From Aromatoleum evansii (lineage in GTDB: Bacteria; Pseudomonadota; Gammaproteobacteria; Burkholderiales; Rhodocyclaceae): a stretch of 47,604 nt of DNA. Below the pieces are notes generated by a model. It saw nothing but the letters and a program-made list of their open reading frames with translations, was not told the origin of the DNA and made no database searches. Below, in pieces: positions 1 through 9,652 of this stretch (position 1 is the first letter of the stretch; each line of letters starts with the position of its first letter). The position numbers and the translations under genes were made by a program. The stretch is taken from assembly GCF_012910805.1 (NCBI RefSeq), contig NZ_WTVK01000043.1, positions 1-47,604 on the forward strand. The letters are read 5' to 3'.

Positions 1-54
1 GACCGGGGAGGGGTTGGGGGAGAAGTCCCCGCCTGCACGAAACCGGTGTGGTGC

Positions 55-1479
55 TCAGTTTTTCTTTGCGGCCGGTACGCAGATCAGCACCGAGACGATC
101 GCAATCACGCAGGCGACGACGCCGGTCATGATCCCGCCGAATGCGGCGCTTGCGAGCCCGTCGGGGTTGGTCGAGATCATCGTGCCGTACACCACCGTGG
201 CGATCGCCAGTCCGAAGCTGCCACCGAGCGAGCTCGCCATCTTGTAGATGCCGGATGCCGAACCGGCCTTTTCCGGGGGTGCTTCGCCGACCGCGATGTT
301 GGTCGAAGGGGTGGCCGAGACGCCGAAGCCCAGACCCATCAGCGCAAGGCCGACCGCCACCAGCACGAGATACAGGGTGCCGTCGATGAAGGTCAGCGCC
401 TGCAGGCCGATACCGATTGCCGCGAGCGTGCAGCCGACAAGCATCGGGCTGCGTGCGCCGAACTTGCGGCCGATCTTCTCGCCGACGCGGATCATCACGA
501 GCGTCGCAGCGGTGTAGCCGAGGGTCAGCATGCCGGCATCGAAGGGAGTGAGACCGCGGCCCTGCTGCAGGTAGGTCATCAGGATCATCAGGCTACCCAG
601 CGTCGAGTTCAGCATGAAGTTCGAGATCACGGCACCGTTGTAGGAGCGGCGGTTGAGCAGCGAGAGATCGACCAACGGCGACTTGCGGCGTTTTTCGTAG
701 ATGGTGAAGGCGAGCAGCACGACGAAGGCGATGACGAAGCCGCTGACGATCAGCATGTCGGTCCAGCCCAGAGAACGGCCCTTGGTGATGCTCAGATTCA
801 GGGTCAGCAGGCCCACGACCAGCAGGGCGAGGCCGATGAAGTCGAAGCGCTGGTCGCGAGGCCCGTGCTCGTTCTTGCTTTCCGGCGTCTCGGCCATCGC
901 GTACAGGGCGATCAGCGCGACGGGGATCACGAGCCAGAAGGACCAGCGCCAGCCGAGGTAGGACGCGACCGCGCCACCGAAGATGTTGCACAGGCCACCG
1001 CCGCCCCACGACGAGATCGACCAGAAGCTCAGCGCGCGCAGGCGTTCCGGGCCGGTGTAATAGGCATTTACCAGCGCCAGCGTGGAAGGCATGATCATCG
1101 CGGCGGCGATGCCCTGTAGCGCGCGGCCGATCGTCAGGATGGTGGTGTTTTCGGCGAGGCCGCACACTGCGGCGCCGATCATCGCAACCACCAGGCCCGC
1201 GCGGGCGACCTTAACGCGTCCGATCTTGTCGGCGATACTGCCGGCCGGGACGATGAAGACGCCCGACATCAGGGCGGTGATGCTGATCGGCAGGCCCAGT
1301 TCGTCGGCCGTGATGCCGAAGGCGCTGCTGATCGTCGGCACCAGGGCCGTGATAGCGAGTGCAAAGAGCCAATAAGTCGATACGCCGAGACACATGCCCA
1401 GGATCAGGCGATTGGTACCCCGGTAACCGGATGCCAGGGCATCTACTGACGCCCGGGTCGTGGCTAGTGCATTGGACAT
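55..1479 (-). CDS. MFS transporter, DHA2 (EmrB/QacA-like) family
   Basis: Inner-membrane proton-driven exporter of about 474 residues and probably 14 membrane segments, the size and pattern of DHA2 drug/solute antiporters. The loop after the second membrane segment (GSIADKIGRVKVARAG) matches MFS motif A, and a GRALQGIAAAMIMP stretch follows. The start at 1479 is chosen because AGGTGA lies a few bases upstream of the ATG; an in-frame extension to 1581 has no good ribosome site and would run through the repeat-rich promoter region. It is transcribed alone, away from recJ, and no regulator gene is adjacent. The substrate cannot be read from sequence. The family is clear; drug versus metabolite export is open. 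Confidence 0.88.
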   Translation of the reverse strand: MSNALATTRASVDALASGYRGTNRLILGMCLGVSTYWLFALAITALVPTISSAFGITADELGLPISITALMSGVFIVPAGSIADKIGRVKVARAGLVVAMIGAAVCGLAENTTILTIGRALQGIAAAMIMPSTLALVNAYYTGPERLRALSFWSISSWGGGGLCNIFGGAVASYLGWRWSFWLVIPVALIALYAMAETPESKNEHGPRDQRFDFIGLALLVVGLLTLNLSITKGRSLGWTDMLIVSGFVIAFVVLLAFTIYEKRRKSPLVDLSLLNRRSYNGAVISNFMLNSTLGSLMILMTYLQQGRGLTPFDAGMLTLGYTAATLVMIRVGEKIGRKFGARSPMLVGCTLAAIGIGLQALTFIDGTLYLVLVAVGLALMGLGFGVSATPSTNIAVGEAPPEKAGSASGIYKMASSLGGSFGLAIATVVYGTMISTNPDGLASAAFGGIMTGVVACVIAIVSVLICVPAAKKN

Positions 1480-1573
1480 GATGCTCACCTTTAGTTTTGG
1501 CTGACTCGATTCGCTGCCGATGCGTGCGGCGCTTGATGCGCTGGTGCAGTCGGCGCTCGGGTGTCGAGGCTTA

Positions 1574-1627
1574 AGTTGCATGCTTCAACAGTTGCAAAAC
1601 TAAACCAACAAGTTGCACGAAGCAACT
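1574..1627. promoter_or_regulatory. Cluster of AGTTGCA repeats upstream of MFS gene
   Basis: AGTTGCA occurs at 1574, 1590 and 1611. The last copy forms an inverted repeat with AGCAACT (AGTTGC-ACGAA-GCAACT, 1611-1627). On the minus strand a weak promoter-like pair TTGCTT/TAGTTT with a 17-base spacer overlaps these words. The arrangement suits a repressor or activator controlling the exporter; the regulator is not in the window. Confidence 0.45.
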
Positions 1628-1642
1628 AATAGTGAGTATGTG

Positions 1643-1656
1643 TTGACAATTGTCAA
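1643..1656. promoter_or_regulatory. 14-bp perfect palindrome TTGACAATTGTCAA
   Basis: A perfect 14-bp palindrome about 165 bases upstream of the MFS start. Each arm also reads as a consensus -35 hexamer (TTGACA) on its own strand. It could be an operator for a dimeric regulator of the exporter or part of a promoter; no well-matched -10 box at 17 bases was found on either strand. Confidence 0.4.
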
Positions 1657-1839
1657 AAGAGCGTGCGGCGGCGTGGGGGCACGAACGGGTGGCGCAGGTC
1701 GTGGATAGGCGTCGAGCCGTCCCTGACCGCAGCGAGAAGAGGCTCGGCATTCGTGCCCGAAAGGCGTGGGACCTGGCGGCGCTTGAGGGCTTGCCGGCGG
1801 AAGAGGGAACCGCGTGCGGGAATGAAACGCGCGGGTGGT

Positions 1840-1863
1840 GCAGGCGCCGGAGCGGGCGCCTGC
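1840..1863. terminator. Hairpin downstream of recJ
   Basis: A perfect 9-bp GC-rich inverted repeat (GCAGGCGCC / GGCGCCTGC, 6-base loop) begins about 10 bases beyond the recJ stop codon. There is no T tract on the minus strand, so it is a weak intrinsic terminator candidate or an mRNA-protecting hairpin. Confidence 0.4.
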
Positions 1864-1872
1864 AAGGTGGGC

Positions 1873-3564
1873 TCAGGCCGCTTCGAAATGCTCCAGCATC
1901 AGCTGCAGGCTGGTGACGCCGTTGTATTCGTTCGGCGCCAGGCGGAAGGCCGCGCGGATCTGCTGCGGCGCGCCCTCGGCGAAGTTGAAGCGGATGCCGT
2001 CGAAGCGCACGTTGTTCTTCGACAGCTGAAGCTTGAGGTGCTTGTCCTTCAGCAGGCGCTGGTTGTCGACGCGGAACACGTCGTCGAACAGCGGTGCCGG
2101 GAAGCCCTGGCCCCAGATGTCCTGCTCGATCAGCCGTGCGGCTTCCAGGCTCATGTAACCGGTTTCGAGCGGCCCGTCGGTGTCCAGCGTGCGCGTCAGG
2201 TTGGCGGGTGCCACGAGGGACTGCACCGTCTCCTCGAACACGCGCTGGAAGCGGTCGTAGTCCGTCTCGCGGATCGTCAGGCCTGCCGCCATCGAATGCC
2301 CGCCGAAGCGCAGGATCAGATCGGGATATTGCTTGCTCACCAGATCGAGGGCGTCGCGCAGATGCAGGTTCTGGATCGAGCGGCCGGAGCCCTTCAACTG
2401 CCCCTCGTCGCCGCGGGCGAAGGCGATCACCGGGCGGTGCAGCCGTTCCTTGATCCGGCCGGCGACGATGCCGATCACCCCCTGGTGCCAATCCGGCTCG
2501 AACAGGCTGACGGTGGCGCAGTTGCCCGGGTCGAACTCCGCCAGGCGCAGCAGGGCGCCTTCCTGCATGTCCTGCTCGATGCTGCGGCGTTCGCGGTTGA
2601 GCCGATCGAGCTCCTGTGCGATGTTGAGCGCGCGGCCCATGTCGTCGGTGACCAGGCACTCGATGCCGAGGCTCATGTCCGACAGGCGGCCAGCGGCGTT
2701 CAGGCGCGGACCGAGCCCGAAGCCCATGTCGAAGGTGCTCGCACGCAAGGCGTCGCGGCCCGCCACCGAGAACAGCGCGCGGATGCCGGGCTGCATGCGG
2801 TCGGCACGCATCCGCGCGAGGCCTTGCGACACGAGGATACGGTTGTTGTGGTCGAGCTTGACGACGTCCGCGACCGTGCCGAGGGCCACGAGATCCAGCA
2901 GTTCGCCGAGGTTAGGCTCCTGGCGCCCGGCAAACGCGCCACGTTCCCGCAATTCGGCGCGCAGCGCGAGCATGGTGTAGAACATCACGCCGACGCCGGC
3001 GAGCGACTTGCTCGGAAAATCGCAACCCGGTTGGTTCGGGTTCACGATCACGTCGGCGTCGGGCAGCGTGTCGCCCGGCAGGTGGTGATCGGTGATCACC
3101 GTCGCCATGCCGTAGCTGCGCGCCGCAGCGACGCCCTCCACGCTGGCGATGCCGTTGTCGACGGTGATCAGCACGTCGGGCTCCATGCGTGCGGCCAGCT
3201 CGACGATGGCGGGCGTCAGCCCGTAACCGTACTCGAAGCGGTTCGGCACCAGGTAGCCGACGTCCGCACCGAAGGCCCGCAGGGCCCGCACACCCACTGC
3301 GCAGGCGGTTGCCCCGTCGCAGTCGTAGTCGGCGACGATCACCATGCGTGCGCCGGCCTCGATTGCATCGGCCAGCAGCTCGGCCGCTTCGCGCGCCCCC
3401 TTCAGGGCCGCGGGCGGGAGGAGCGCCTTGAGCGAGTAGTCGAGCTCTTCGCGGCGCGAAATGCCGCGCGCGGCGTAGATGCGGGCCAGCAAGGGGTGGG
3501 TGCCGGCGTCGATCAGGCGCTGCATGGAGCGGGGCGGGATCGCCCGCGGCTGGATTCGGGTCAT
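1873..3564 (-). CDS. recJ: Single-stranded-DNA-specific 5'-3' exonuclease RecJ
   Basis: A 563-residue RecJ, the usual family length. RecJ degrades 5'-tailed single-stranded DNA in RecF-pathway recombination and mismatch repair. All DHH-superfamily motifs are visible: the DYDCDG motif near residue 79, TVDNG near 134, the signature DHH at 159-161, and the SLAGVGV motif near 187. The C-terminal DHHA1 part carries GGHSMAAG. The start is set by a four-base ATGA overlap with the stop of the upstream rpfE-like gene, which implies translational coupling; the open frame continues far upstream only because it overlaps that gene in another frame. Identification is very secure. Confidence 0.97.
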   Translation of the reverse strand: MTRIQPRAIPPRSMQRLIDAGTHPLLARIYAARGISRREELDYSLKALLPPAALKGAREAAELLADAIEAGARMVIVADYDCDGATACAVGVRALRAFGADVGYLVPNRFEYGYGLTPAIVELAARMEPDVLITVDNGIASVEGVAAARSYGMATVITDHHLPGDTLPDADVIVNPNQPGCDFPSKSLAGVGVMFYTMLALRAELRERGAFAGRQEPNLGELLDLVALGTVADVVKLDHNNRILVSQGLARMRADRMQPGIRALFSVAGRDALRASTFDMGFGLGPRLNAAGRLSDMSLGIECLVTDDMGRALNIAQELDRLNRERRSIEQDMQEGALLRLAEFDPGNCATVSLFEPDWHQGVIGIVAGRIKERLHRPVIAFARGDEGQLKGSGRSIQNLHLRDALDLVSKQYPDLILRFGGHSMAAGLTIRETDYDRFQRVFEETVQSLVAPANLTRTLDTDGPLETGYMSLEAARLIEQDIWGQGFPAPLFDDVFRVDNQRLLKDKHLKLQLSKNNVRFDGIRFNFAEGAPQQIRAAFRLAPNEYNGVTSLQLMLEHFEAA

Positions 3565-4652
3565 CGTGTGCCTGGGGCGTGAGGAGGGGCGAGGTCGGCC
3601 GTGCCACCCGGCAGCGCCGCGGCTGCGGGTGCGATCGACTTCAGCAGGGTGTCGAGCGAGAGGGGCTTGCGCCAGAATTTCCATGCGTCGGTGGCGCGCA
3701 GCTCGAGCGTGAGCGTTCCGCGGTCGCCCGGCGCCGTGAGCTTCAGCGCGCGCAGGCGCTTGCCGCGCAGGGCCGCTGCGAGCGGCGCGAACCAGTCCTG
3801 CTCCAGCATCGTCAGCCGCTTGCGCCAGCTGTCGATGTCGAGATGCCGCGCGGGGAGCAGCAGGTCTTCCAGTACGACCAGCGAGTCGCCTTCCAGGGCC
3901 TTGGCGCAGTCGGGCGCGCCAACGGCGGTTCCGGCGGCGAGGGCGAAGCCGCGCACGAGCGGGTCGGCGGTCTGGACCATGCTCGCGCCCGGTTGCGCGG
4001 CGGCGCGAAGCGTGCCCGCTCCCCAGAACCACAGGCTGTTCGCCGGCCTGCGACCGGCCGCCTCGCGCGCCTGATTGACCGGATGGTTGTGCAGCACGAT
4101 CTGCAGTTCGTTCATCGTGCGCTGCCACAGGCGCGCGTCGTCGCCTTCCGGAAGGAAGTCGCGGATGGGGCGGCCGACAACGTCGTGCAGCGGAAAGAAG
4201 CGCGCACGGGTCGTTGCTCTCAGGCGCAGGTACCAGCGGTTCGGCGTCGCGGCCTCGAAGCTCCCGAGGTCGCCGAAGGTGTCGTTCAGTGCCGCGACGA
4301 GCACGGCAACCTCTTCCGGCCGCAGCTCGTCGGCCGGAAATTCGCCGAGCAGCAGGTGCTCGCGTGCGAACGAGAGGTTGACCGGGTCGGCGCACAGCCA
4401 GTCCGTGTCGGCTGCAGCTGCGGGGAGCGCGGGTTCGCCGAGCCGGCGCAGGGCGGCGAGGGGAAGCGCTCCGGCATCGGCGGGGTAGCCCATCAGACGC
4501 GCGAGCTGCGCATCGAGCGGCTCGAAGGGCGCGAAGCTGCGCCGTCCCAGGCCGAGCAGCCATGCGAGCGAAGTCAGTTGGAGGCCCGAGGCGGGCCCGA
4601 GGGCGGAGACCGCCGGCCAGATCAGGCCGGGGACGACAAGATGAATCTGCAT
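3561..4652 (-). CDS. RpfE-like protein (phosphoglycerate-mutase-related, uncharacterised)
   Basis: A 363-residue protein beginning MQIHLVVPGLIWP, resembling proteins annotated as regulatory protein RpfE type in Betaproteobacteria, which are distantly related to cofactor-independent phosphoglycerate mutases. In Xanthomonas, rpfE also sits beside recJ, so the neighbourhood agrees. No complete alkaline-phosphatase-fold metal site was recognised by eye, and the molecular function is unknown. The first ATG of the conserved beginning is used; no clear ribosome site precedes it. Its stop overlaps the recJ start (ATGA), so the two are very likely one operon. The family resemblance is from memory and was not checked by search. 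Confidence 0.7.
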   Translation of the reverse strand: MQIHLVVPGLIWPAVSALGPASGLQLTSLAWLLGLGRRSFAPFEPLDAQLARLMGYPADAGALPLAALRRLGEPALPAAAADTDWLCADPVNLSFAREHLLLGEFPADELRPEEVAVLVAALNDTFGDLGSFEAATPNRWYLRLRATTRARFFPLHDVVGRPIRDFLPEGDDARLWQRTMNELQIVLHNHPVNQAREAAGRRPANSLWFWGAGTLRAAAQPGASMVQTADPLVRGFALAAGTAVGAPDCAKALEGDSLVVLEDLLLPARHLDIDSWRKRLTMLEQDWFAPLAAALRGKRLRALKLTAPGDRGTLTLELRATDAWKFWRKPLSLDTLLKSIAPAAAALPGGTADLAPPHAPGTR

Positions 4653-4746
4653 GGGACGCCGGGTGAAAATCCGCGGCGCAGAGTCTAGCACACCGGCCCG
4701 TCCCGCCCGAGCGCGGCACGCCGCGCGCAGGCGGAGTCCGGGGGGC

Positions 4747-5010
4747 TTAAGCCTTCTTCGCCCAGGCCATGCAATAGCCGTTCGGAGAGATCTCGGTGTC
4801 GTTGGGGAAGACCTTACAGCCACCCGGGGCGGTCGGCGAGGCGCCCGGGACGAACAGGTTGCAGTTTTCACACTTCTTGTCGCCTTCGGGCGTGTCCTTG
4901 TATTTCATCGAAGTGCGAATGCCTTCGTTCTTCGCTGCCAGGGCGACGATCGGAATCATTGCGAGGGTCATGCCACCCATCTTCAGCATGTTGCGGCGGG
5001 ACTGATTCAT
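4747..5010 (-). CDS. High-potential iron-sulfur protein (HiPIP), Tat-exported
   Basis: An 87-residue precursor. A twin-arginine motif (SRRNMLK) and a hydrophobic stretch to about residue 26 form a Tat signal, so the folded [4Fe-4S] protein is exported to the periplasm. The mature part has four cysteines (47, 50, 65, 80) spaced C-x2-C-x14-C-x14-C and the G-Y-C-M-A-W ending typical of HiPIPs. HiPIPs carry single electrons between the cytochrome bc1 complex and terminal acceptors such as oxidases, nitrite reductases or reaction centres. AGGAGA precedes the ATG, and a good promoter lies upstream. It stands alone, so its redox partner is not indicated. Confidence 0.95.
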   Translation of the reverse strand: MNQSRRNMLKMGGMTLAMIPIVALAAKNEGIRTSMKYKDTPEGDKKCENCNLFVPGASPTAPGGCKVFPNDTEISPNGYCMAWAKKA

Positions 5011-5047
5011 CGGACTCTCCTGTTATCGCCCAGGTCGGGCGACATGT

Positions 5048-5076
5048 ATTATCCATATGGGATTTATATATTCCAA
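5048..5076 (-). promoter_or_regulatory. Sigma70-type promoter of the HiPIP gene
   Basis: On the minus strand, TTGGAA (5076-5071) and GATAAT (5053-5048) are separated by exactly 17 bases, giving a transcription start about 30 bases before the HiPIP ATG. The region is strikingly AT-rich for this genome. Assigned by pattern only. Confidence 0.6.
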
Positions 5077-5228
5077 TTGAATTGAATGTCGAGTCGCCCG
5101 CATGCGCGTGGTGCAGCGCTATCAGCCGGGTGATCTGCCCCGGAAACGATGCGGGCGCCGCGGGACCATCGGTGCTGGTCCGGGGCGCCCGTCAGGTATC
5201 GGGATGCGCTTGCGGCATCCGCCGCGGC

Positions 5229-5696
5229 TTACTTCCCGCGAACGAGGACCAGCGAGGTGGTCGCGAGGCGAACCAGGTCCTCCGCGACGTTGCCGACGAA
5301 CAGGCGCGCGAAGCCGCGGCGCCCGTGCGTTCCGGCGACGATCACGTCAGCCTGCCAGGCATTGGCGCCCTCGACGATCCACTCGGCAACGCGCTTGTGC
5401 GCCAGTTCGATCTTGTCGTCGCTTTCGAGCAGCGCCGAGTCGGCCAGCACGCCGGCGTCGGCGGCCTTCTTTACCGCGGCTTCGAGCAGGGCGTTGCCGG
5501 CCTTGCGCATCGCTTCCTCGACCTGCGCGACATCGAGCAGGGCCTCCAGCCCGACCGTGCTGCGCACCGGGGCTTCGTCGGCGACGTGCACGATGCGCAG
5601 GGCAGCTCCCAGAGCCTTGGCGAGCGTGATTGCTTCGTCCAGGGCGGCATTGGAGGTCGCGCTGTCATCGACCGCGACCAGAATCCTCTTGTACAT
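5229..5696 (-). CDS. Universal stress protein (UspA family)
   Basis: A 155-residue single-domain cytoplasmic Usp. It begins MYKRILVAVDDS, the canonical first strand and turn with the nucleotide-contacting Asp, and ends with the phosphate-binding loop GTHGRRGFARLFVGN (122-136). This fits G-x2-G-x9-G followed by Asn instead of the usual Ser/Thr, so it probably belongs to the ATP-binding class but with a variant last position. Usp proteins help survival in starvation, oxygen stress and respiratory inhibition. GGAG precedes the start. It follows the lactate permease on the same strand after an 87-base gap that contains a strong hairpin, so co-transcription is uncertain. Confidence 0.93.
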   Translation of the reverse strand: MYKRILVAVDDSATSNAALDEAITLAKALGAALRIVHVADEAPVRSTVGLEALLDVAQVEEAMRKAGNALLEAAVKKAADAGVLADSALLESDDKIELAHKRVAEWIVEGANAWQADVIVAGTHGRRGFARLFVGNVAEDLVRLATTSLVLVRGK

Positions 5697-5737
5697 GTGA
5701 TGCTCCGATGAATACGGGATGATGGGTTTTCGCGCAG

Positions 5738-5769
5738 GGCCGGCGCCGCCCGCTAACGGGGCGCCGGCC
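5738..5769. terminator. Strong hairpin between lactate permease and usp genes
   Basis: A perfect 10-bp GC inverted repeat (GGCCGGCGCC / GGCGCCGGCC, 12-base loop) starts 15 bases after the permease stop codon. No T tract follows, so it may end or attenuate permease transcription, or only stabilise the 3' end. Confidence 0.45.
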
Positions 5770-5783
5770 GCTGTCGCCGACCT

Positions 5784-7463
<1,680 letters not shown>

Positions 7464-7536
7464 GTTGGTGTGCCCCCTTAATTGTTTGAAGGACCGTGAA
7501 CGTCGTTCCCGGTGCGCGGCAAACGATACGAAGAAG

Positions 7537-7547
7537 TTGTCTGACAA
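7537..7547. promoter_or_regulatory. Candidate GntR (FCD/LldR-type) operator upstream of lldP
   Basis: TTGTCTGACAA is a perfect odd palindrome fitting the T-N-G-T-N3-A-C-N-A consensus of FadR-subfamily GntR regulators such as LldR. It lies in the 229-base divergent region between lldP and lolC, 74 bases before the permease start. Which gene it serves is inferred. Confidence 0.45.
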
Positions 7548-7692
7548 GCTACGGGGGTATTCCCTGTCGGGGGAAACCCCAATGGAATTCCGGCCTGCTC
7601 GTGGGGCGGCGGACACGCGAGTTCCCAATTCCGCCGCGCACAGGGCACAATGCCGGGTTTCCCGAAAAAGCAGACGGTTTCCGCCCCAAGCT

Positions 7693-8946
7693 ATGCGATA
7701 CGAATTACTGGTTGGGCTGCGTTACACGCGGTCGCGAAAACGTGCGCAGGGCCGCAATCGCTTCATCTCCTTCATTTCGCTCGTGTCGATGCTGGGCACT
7801 GGCCTGGGCGTTGCGGCGCTGATCGTCGTGCTGTCGGTGATGAACGGTTTCCAGGAAGAGTTGCGCACGCGCATCCTGGGGGTCGCGTCGCACATCCAGA
7901 TATCGGGCCCCGGCGGCGAGCTGGAATCGTGGCAGCAGGTGGCGGACGACGCGAGCCGCCATCCGGACGTGCGGGCAGCGGCGCCGTATGTGCAGGAACA
8001 GGCCATGCTGTCCTTCGAGCAGGCGGTGCGCGGCACGCTCGTGCGCGGGGTGCTGCCGGACGCCGAGGACAAGGTCGCCGACTTCGCCCGCCACATGCGC
8101 GCGGGCAGCTTCCGCGCGCTGCAGCCCGGGCGCTTCGGCATCATCCTCGGGCGCGACCTGGCGTTCGCGCTGCGCGTGCAGGTCGGAGACAAGGTGACCC
8201 TGATCGCACCGCAGGGGCTCGTAACCCCCGCCGCAGTGCTGCCGCGCGTCAAACAGTTCGAAGTGGTGGGCATCTTCGAAGCGGGAATGTACGAATACGA
8301 TTCCGGACTGGCGCTGGTGCACATGCAGGACGCACAGGTGCTGTACCGGCTGGACGAGCGCGTGAGCGGCGTGCGTCTCAAGCTCGACGATCTCTTCGCC
8401 GCGCCGCGCGTGGCGCGGGAACTGGTCGGATCGATGGAGGCGGACCTCGCCGTGAGCGACTGGACGCGCAGCCACGCCAACTTCTTCCGTGCCGTGGCGC
8501 TGGAGAAGACGATGATGACGATCATCCTCTTCCTGATCGTCGCGGTCGCGGCCTTCAACATCGTCTCGACGCTGGTGATGGCGGTGCAGGAAAAGTACGC
8601 GGACATCGCCATCCTGCGCACGCTGGGCGCGAGCCCGGGCTCGATCATGGGGATCTTCGTGCTGCAGGGCGCGATCATCGGACTCGTGGGCCTCGCGGGC
8701 GGCGTGATCGGCGGCCTGCTGCTGGCCAACAACCTCGACGTGATCATCCCCGCGCTCGAGACCCTGACCGGCGCGACGCTGTGGAACAAGGAAATCTATT
8801 ACATCAGCGAGCTGCCGTCGAAGGTGCTGACGTCGGACGTCGTCACTATCGTGTCCGTGTCCTTCGTCCTGACCCTGGTTGCGACCCTGTATCCGAGCTG
8901 GCGCGCGAGCCGCGTGAACCCCGCGGAGGCGCTGCGCTATGAATGA
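7693..8946 (+). CDS. lolC: Lipoprotein-releasing ABC transporter permease, LolC/E family
   Basis: A 417-residue inner-membrane permease with an N-terminal membrane segment (about residues 20-45), a large periplasmic MacB-like domain, and three C-terminal segments forming the FtsX-type domain. Together with LolD it extracts outer-membrane lipoproteins from the inner membrane and passes them to LolA. The beginning [14 protein letters not shown] and the ending NPAEALRYE are typical. Only one permease gene accompanies lolD here, so it may work as a homodimer of the LolF type; a second permease elsewhere in the genome cannot be excluded. The end overlaps the lolD start by eight bases. Confidence 0.93.
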   Translation: MRYELLVGLRYTRSRKRAQGRNRFISFISLVSMLGTGLGVAALIVVLSVMNGFQEELRTRILGVASHIQISGPGGELESWQQVADDASRHPDVRAAAPYVQEQAMLSFEQAVRGTLVRGVLPDAEDKVADFARHMRAGSFRALQPGRFGIILGRDLAFALRVQVGDKVTLIAPQGLVTPAAVLPRVKQFEVVGIFEAGMYEYDSGLALVHMQDAQVLYRLDERVSGVRLKLDDLFAAPRVARELVGSMEADLAVSDWTRSHANFFRAVALEKTMMTIILFLIVAVAAFNIVSTLVMAVQEKYADIAILRTLGASPGSIMGIFVLQGAIIGLVGLAGGVIGGLLLANNLDVIIPALETLTGATLWNKEIYYISELPSKVLTSDVVTIVSVSFVLTLVATLYPSWRASRVNPAEALRYE

Positions 8947-9625
8947 GCCGATGAACGAAACCGTGCTGGCCTGCCGCGGCCTGACCAAGAGCTTCCGCGA
9001 GGGCGCCGATGCCGTGCGGGTGTTGCAAGACGTCACACTGGAGGTGAAGCGGGGCGAGCGGTTGTCCATCGTCGGGGCCTCCGGTTCGGGCAAGAGCACG
9101 CTGCTGCATCTGCTGGGCGGGCTGGACGTGCCGGGCGCGGGCTCCGTCGAGCTGATGGGGCGCGAGTTCTCGCGCATGTCGGACGCCGAGCGGGGGGCGG
9201 CACGCAACGAGAGGCTGGGCTTCGTGTACCAGTTCCATCATCTGCTGCCCGAGTTCTCGGCGCTCGAGAACGTGGCGATGCCGCTCTACATCCGGCGCCT
9301 GGACCGTGCCGACGCGGAAGCGCGCGCCGAAGCCATGCTCAAGGAAGTCGGGCTCGGCCACCGCCTAGACCACGCACCGGGCGAACTCTCGGGGGGCGAG
9401 CGCCAGCGCGCCGCGATCGCGCGGGCTCTGGTGACGCAACCGGCCTGCGTGCTGGCGGACGAGCCCACCGGAAACCTGGATCGCAAGACTGCCGAGGTGA
9501 TCTTCGACCTGATGCTGAGCCTCAACGAGCGGCACGCGACCAGCTTCGTCATCGTCACGCACGACGAGGGGCTTGCACGCCGCACGCAGCGCACCCTGCG
9601 CCTCGAGGACGGACGCCTGCTCTGA
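8939..9625 (+). CDS. lolD: Lipoprotein-releasing system ATP-binding protein LolD
   Basis: A 228-residue ABC ATPase powering lipoprotein release with the adjacent permease. Walker A is GASGSGKST (46-54), the Q-loop glutamine is residue 98, the signature is LSGGERQR (from 150), and Walker B is [11 protein letters not shown] (from 171). Two starts are possible: the ATG at 8939, inside the last codons of lolC, or the ATG at 8951 (MNETVL); either keeps the ATPase core complete. The overlap with lolC indicates translational coupling and fixed stoichiometry. Confidence 0.96.
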   Translation: MNEPMNETVLACRGLTKSFREGADAVRVLQDVTLEVKRGERLSIVGASGSGKSTLLHLLGGLDVPGAGSVELMGREFSRMSDAERGAARNERLGFVYQFHHLLPEFSALENVAMPLYIRRLDRADAEARAEAMLKEVGLGHRLDHAPGELSGGERQRAAIARALVTQPACVLADEPTGNLDRKTAEVIFDLMLSLNERHATSFVIVTHDEGLARRTQRTLRLEDGRLL

Positions 9626-9652
9626 TCGCGTGCGGCGGCTGCCTGGCGGCTT

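Larger units (their letters stand above)
1480..1872. other. Gene-free interval between MFS gene and recJ
   Basis: This 393-base stretch holds no convincing gene on either strand. The part next to the MFS gene (about 1570-1660) is AT-richer than its surroundings and carries repeated AGTTGCA words and a 14-bp palindrome, so it is probably the MFS promoter and operator region. The rest (about 1660-1840) is GC-rich without recognisable features, and a hairpin stands just beyond the recJ stop codon. Confidence 0.6.

Noticed and set aside
1-54. Short inverted repeat GGGGA/TCCCC downstream of the MFS stop
   Set aside because: Five base pairs, no T tract, and the left end of the window limits the view.
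46-1119. Long plus-strand frames opposite the MFS gene
   Set aside because: Repetitive charged composition and no start signal; antisense shadow of a clear transporter gene.
1653-1865. Possible 70-codon gene in the recJ-MFS gap
   Set aside because: Pro/Ala/Arg-rich, no ribosome site, overlaps the recJ hairpin, no family resemblance.
5199-5220. Small hairpin GGATGC/GCATCC after the usp gene
   Set aside because: Only six base pairs and no T run; too weak to call a terminator.
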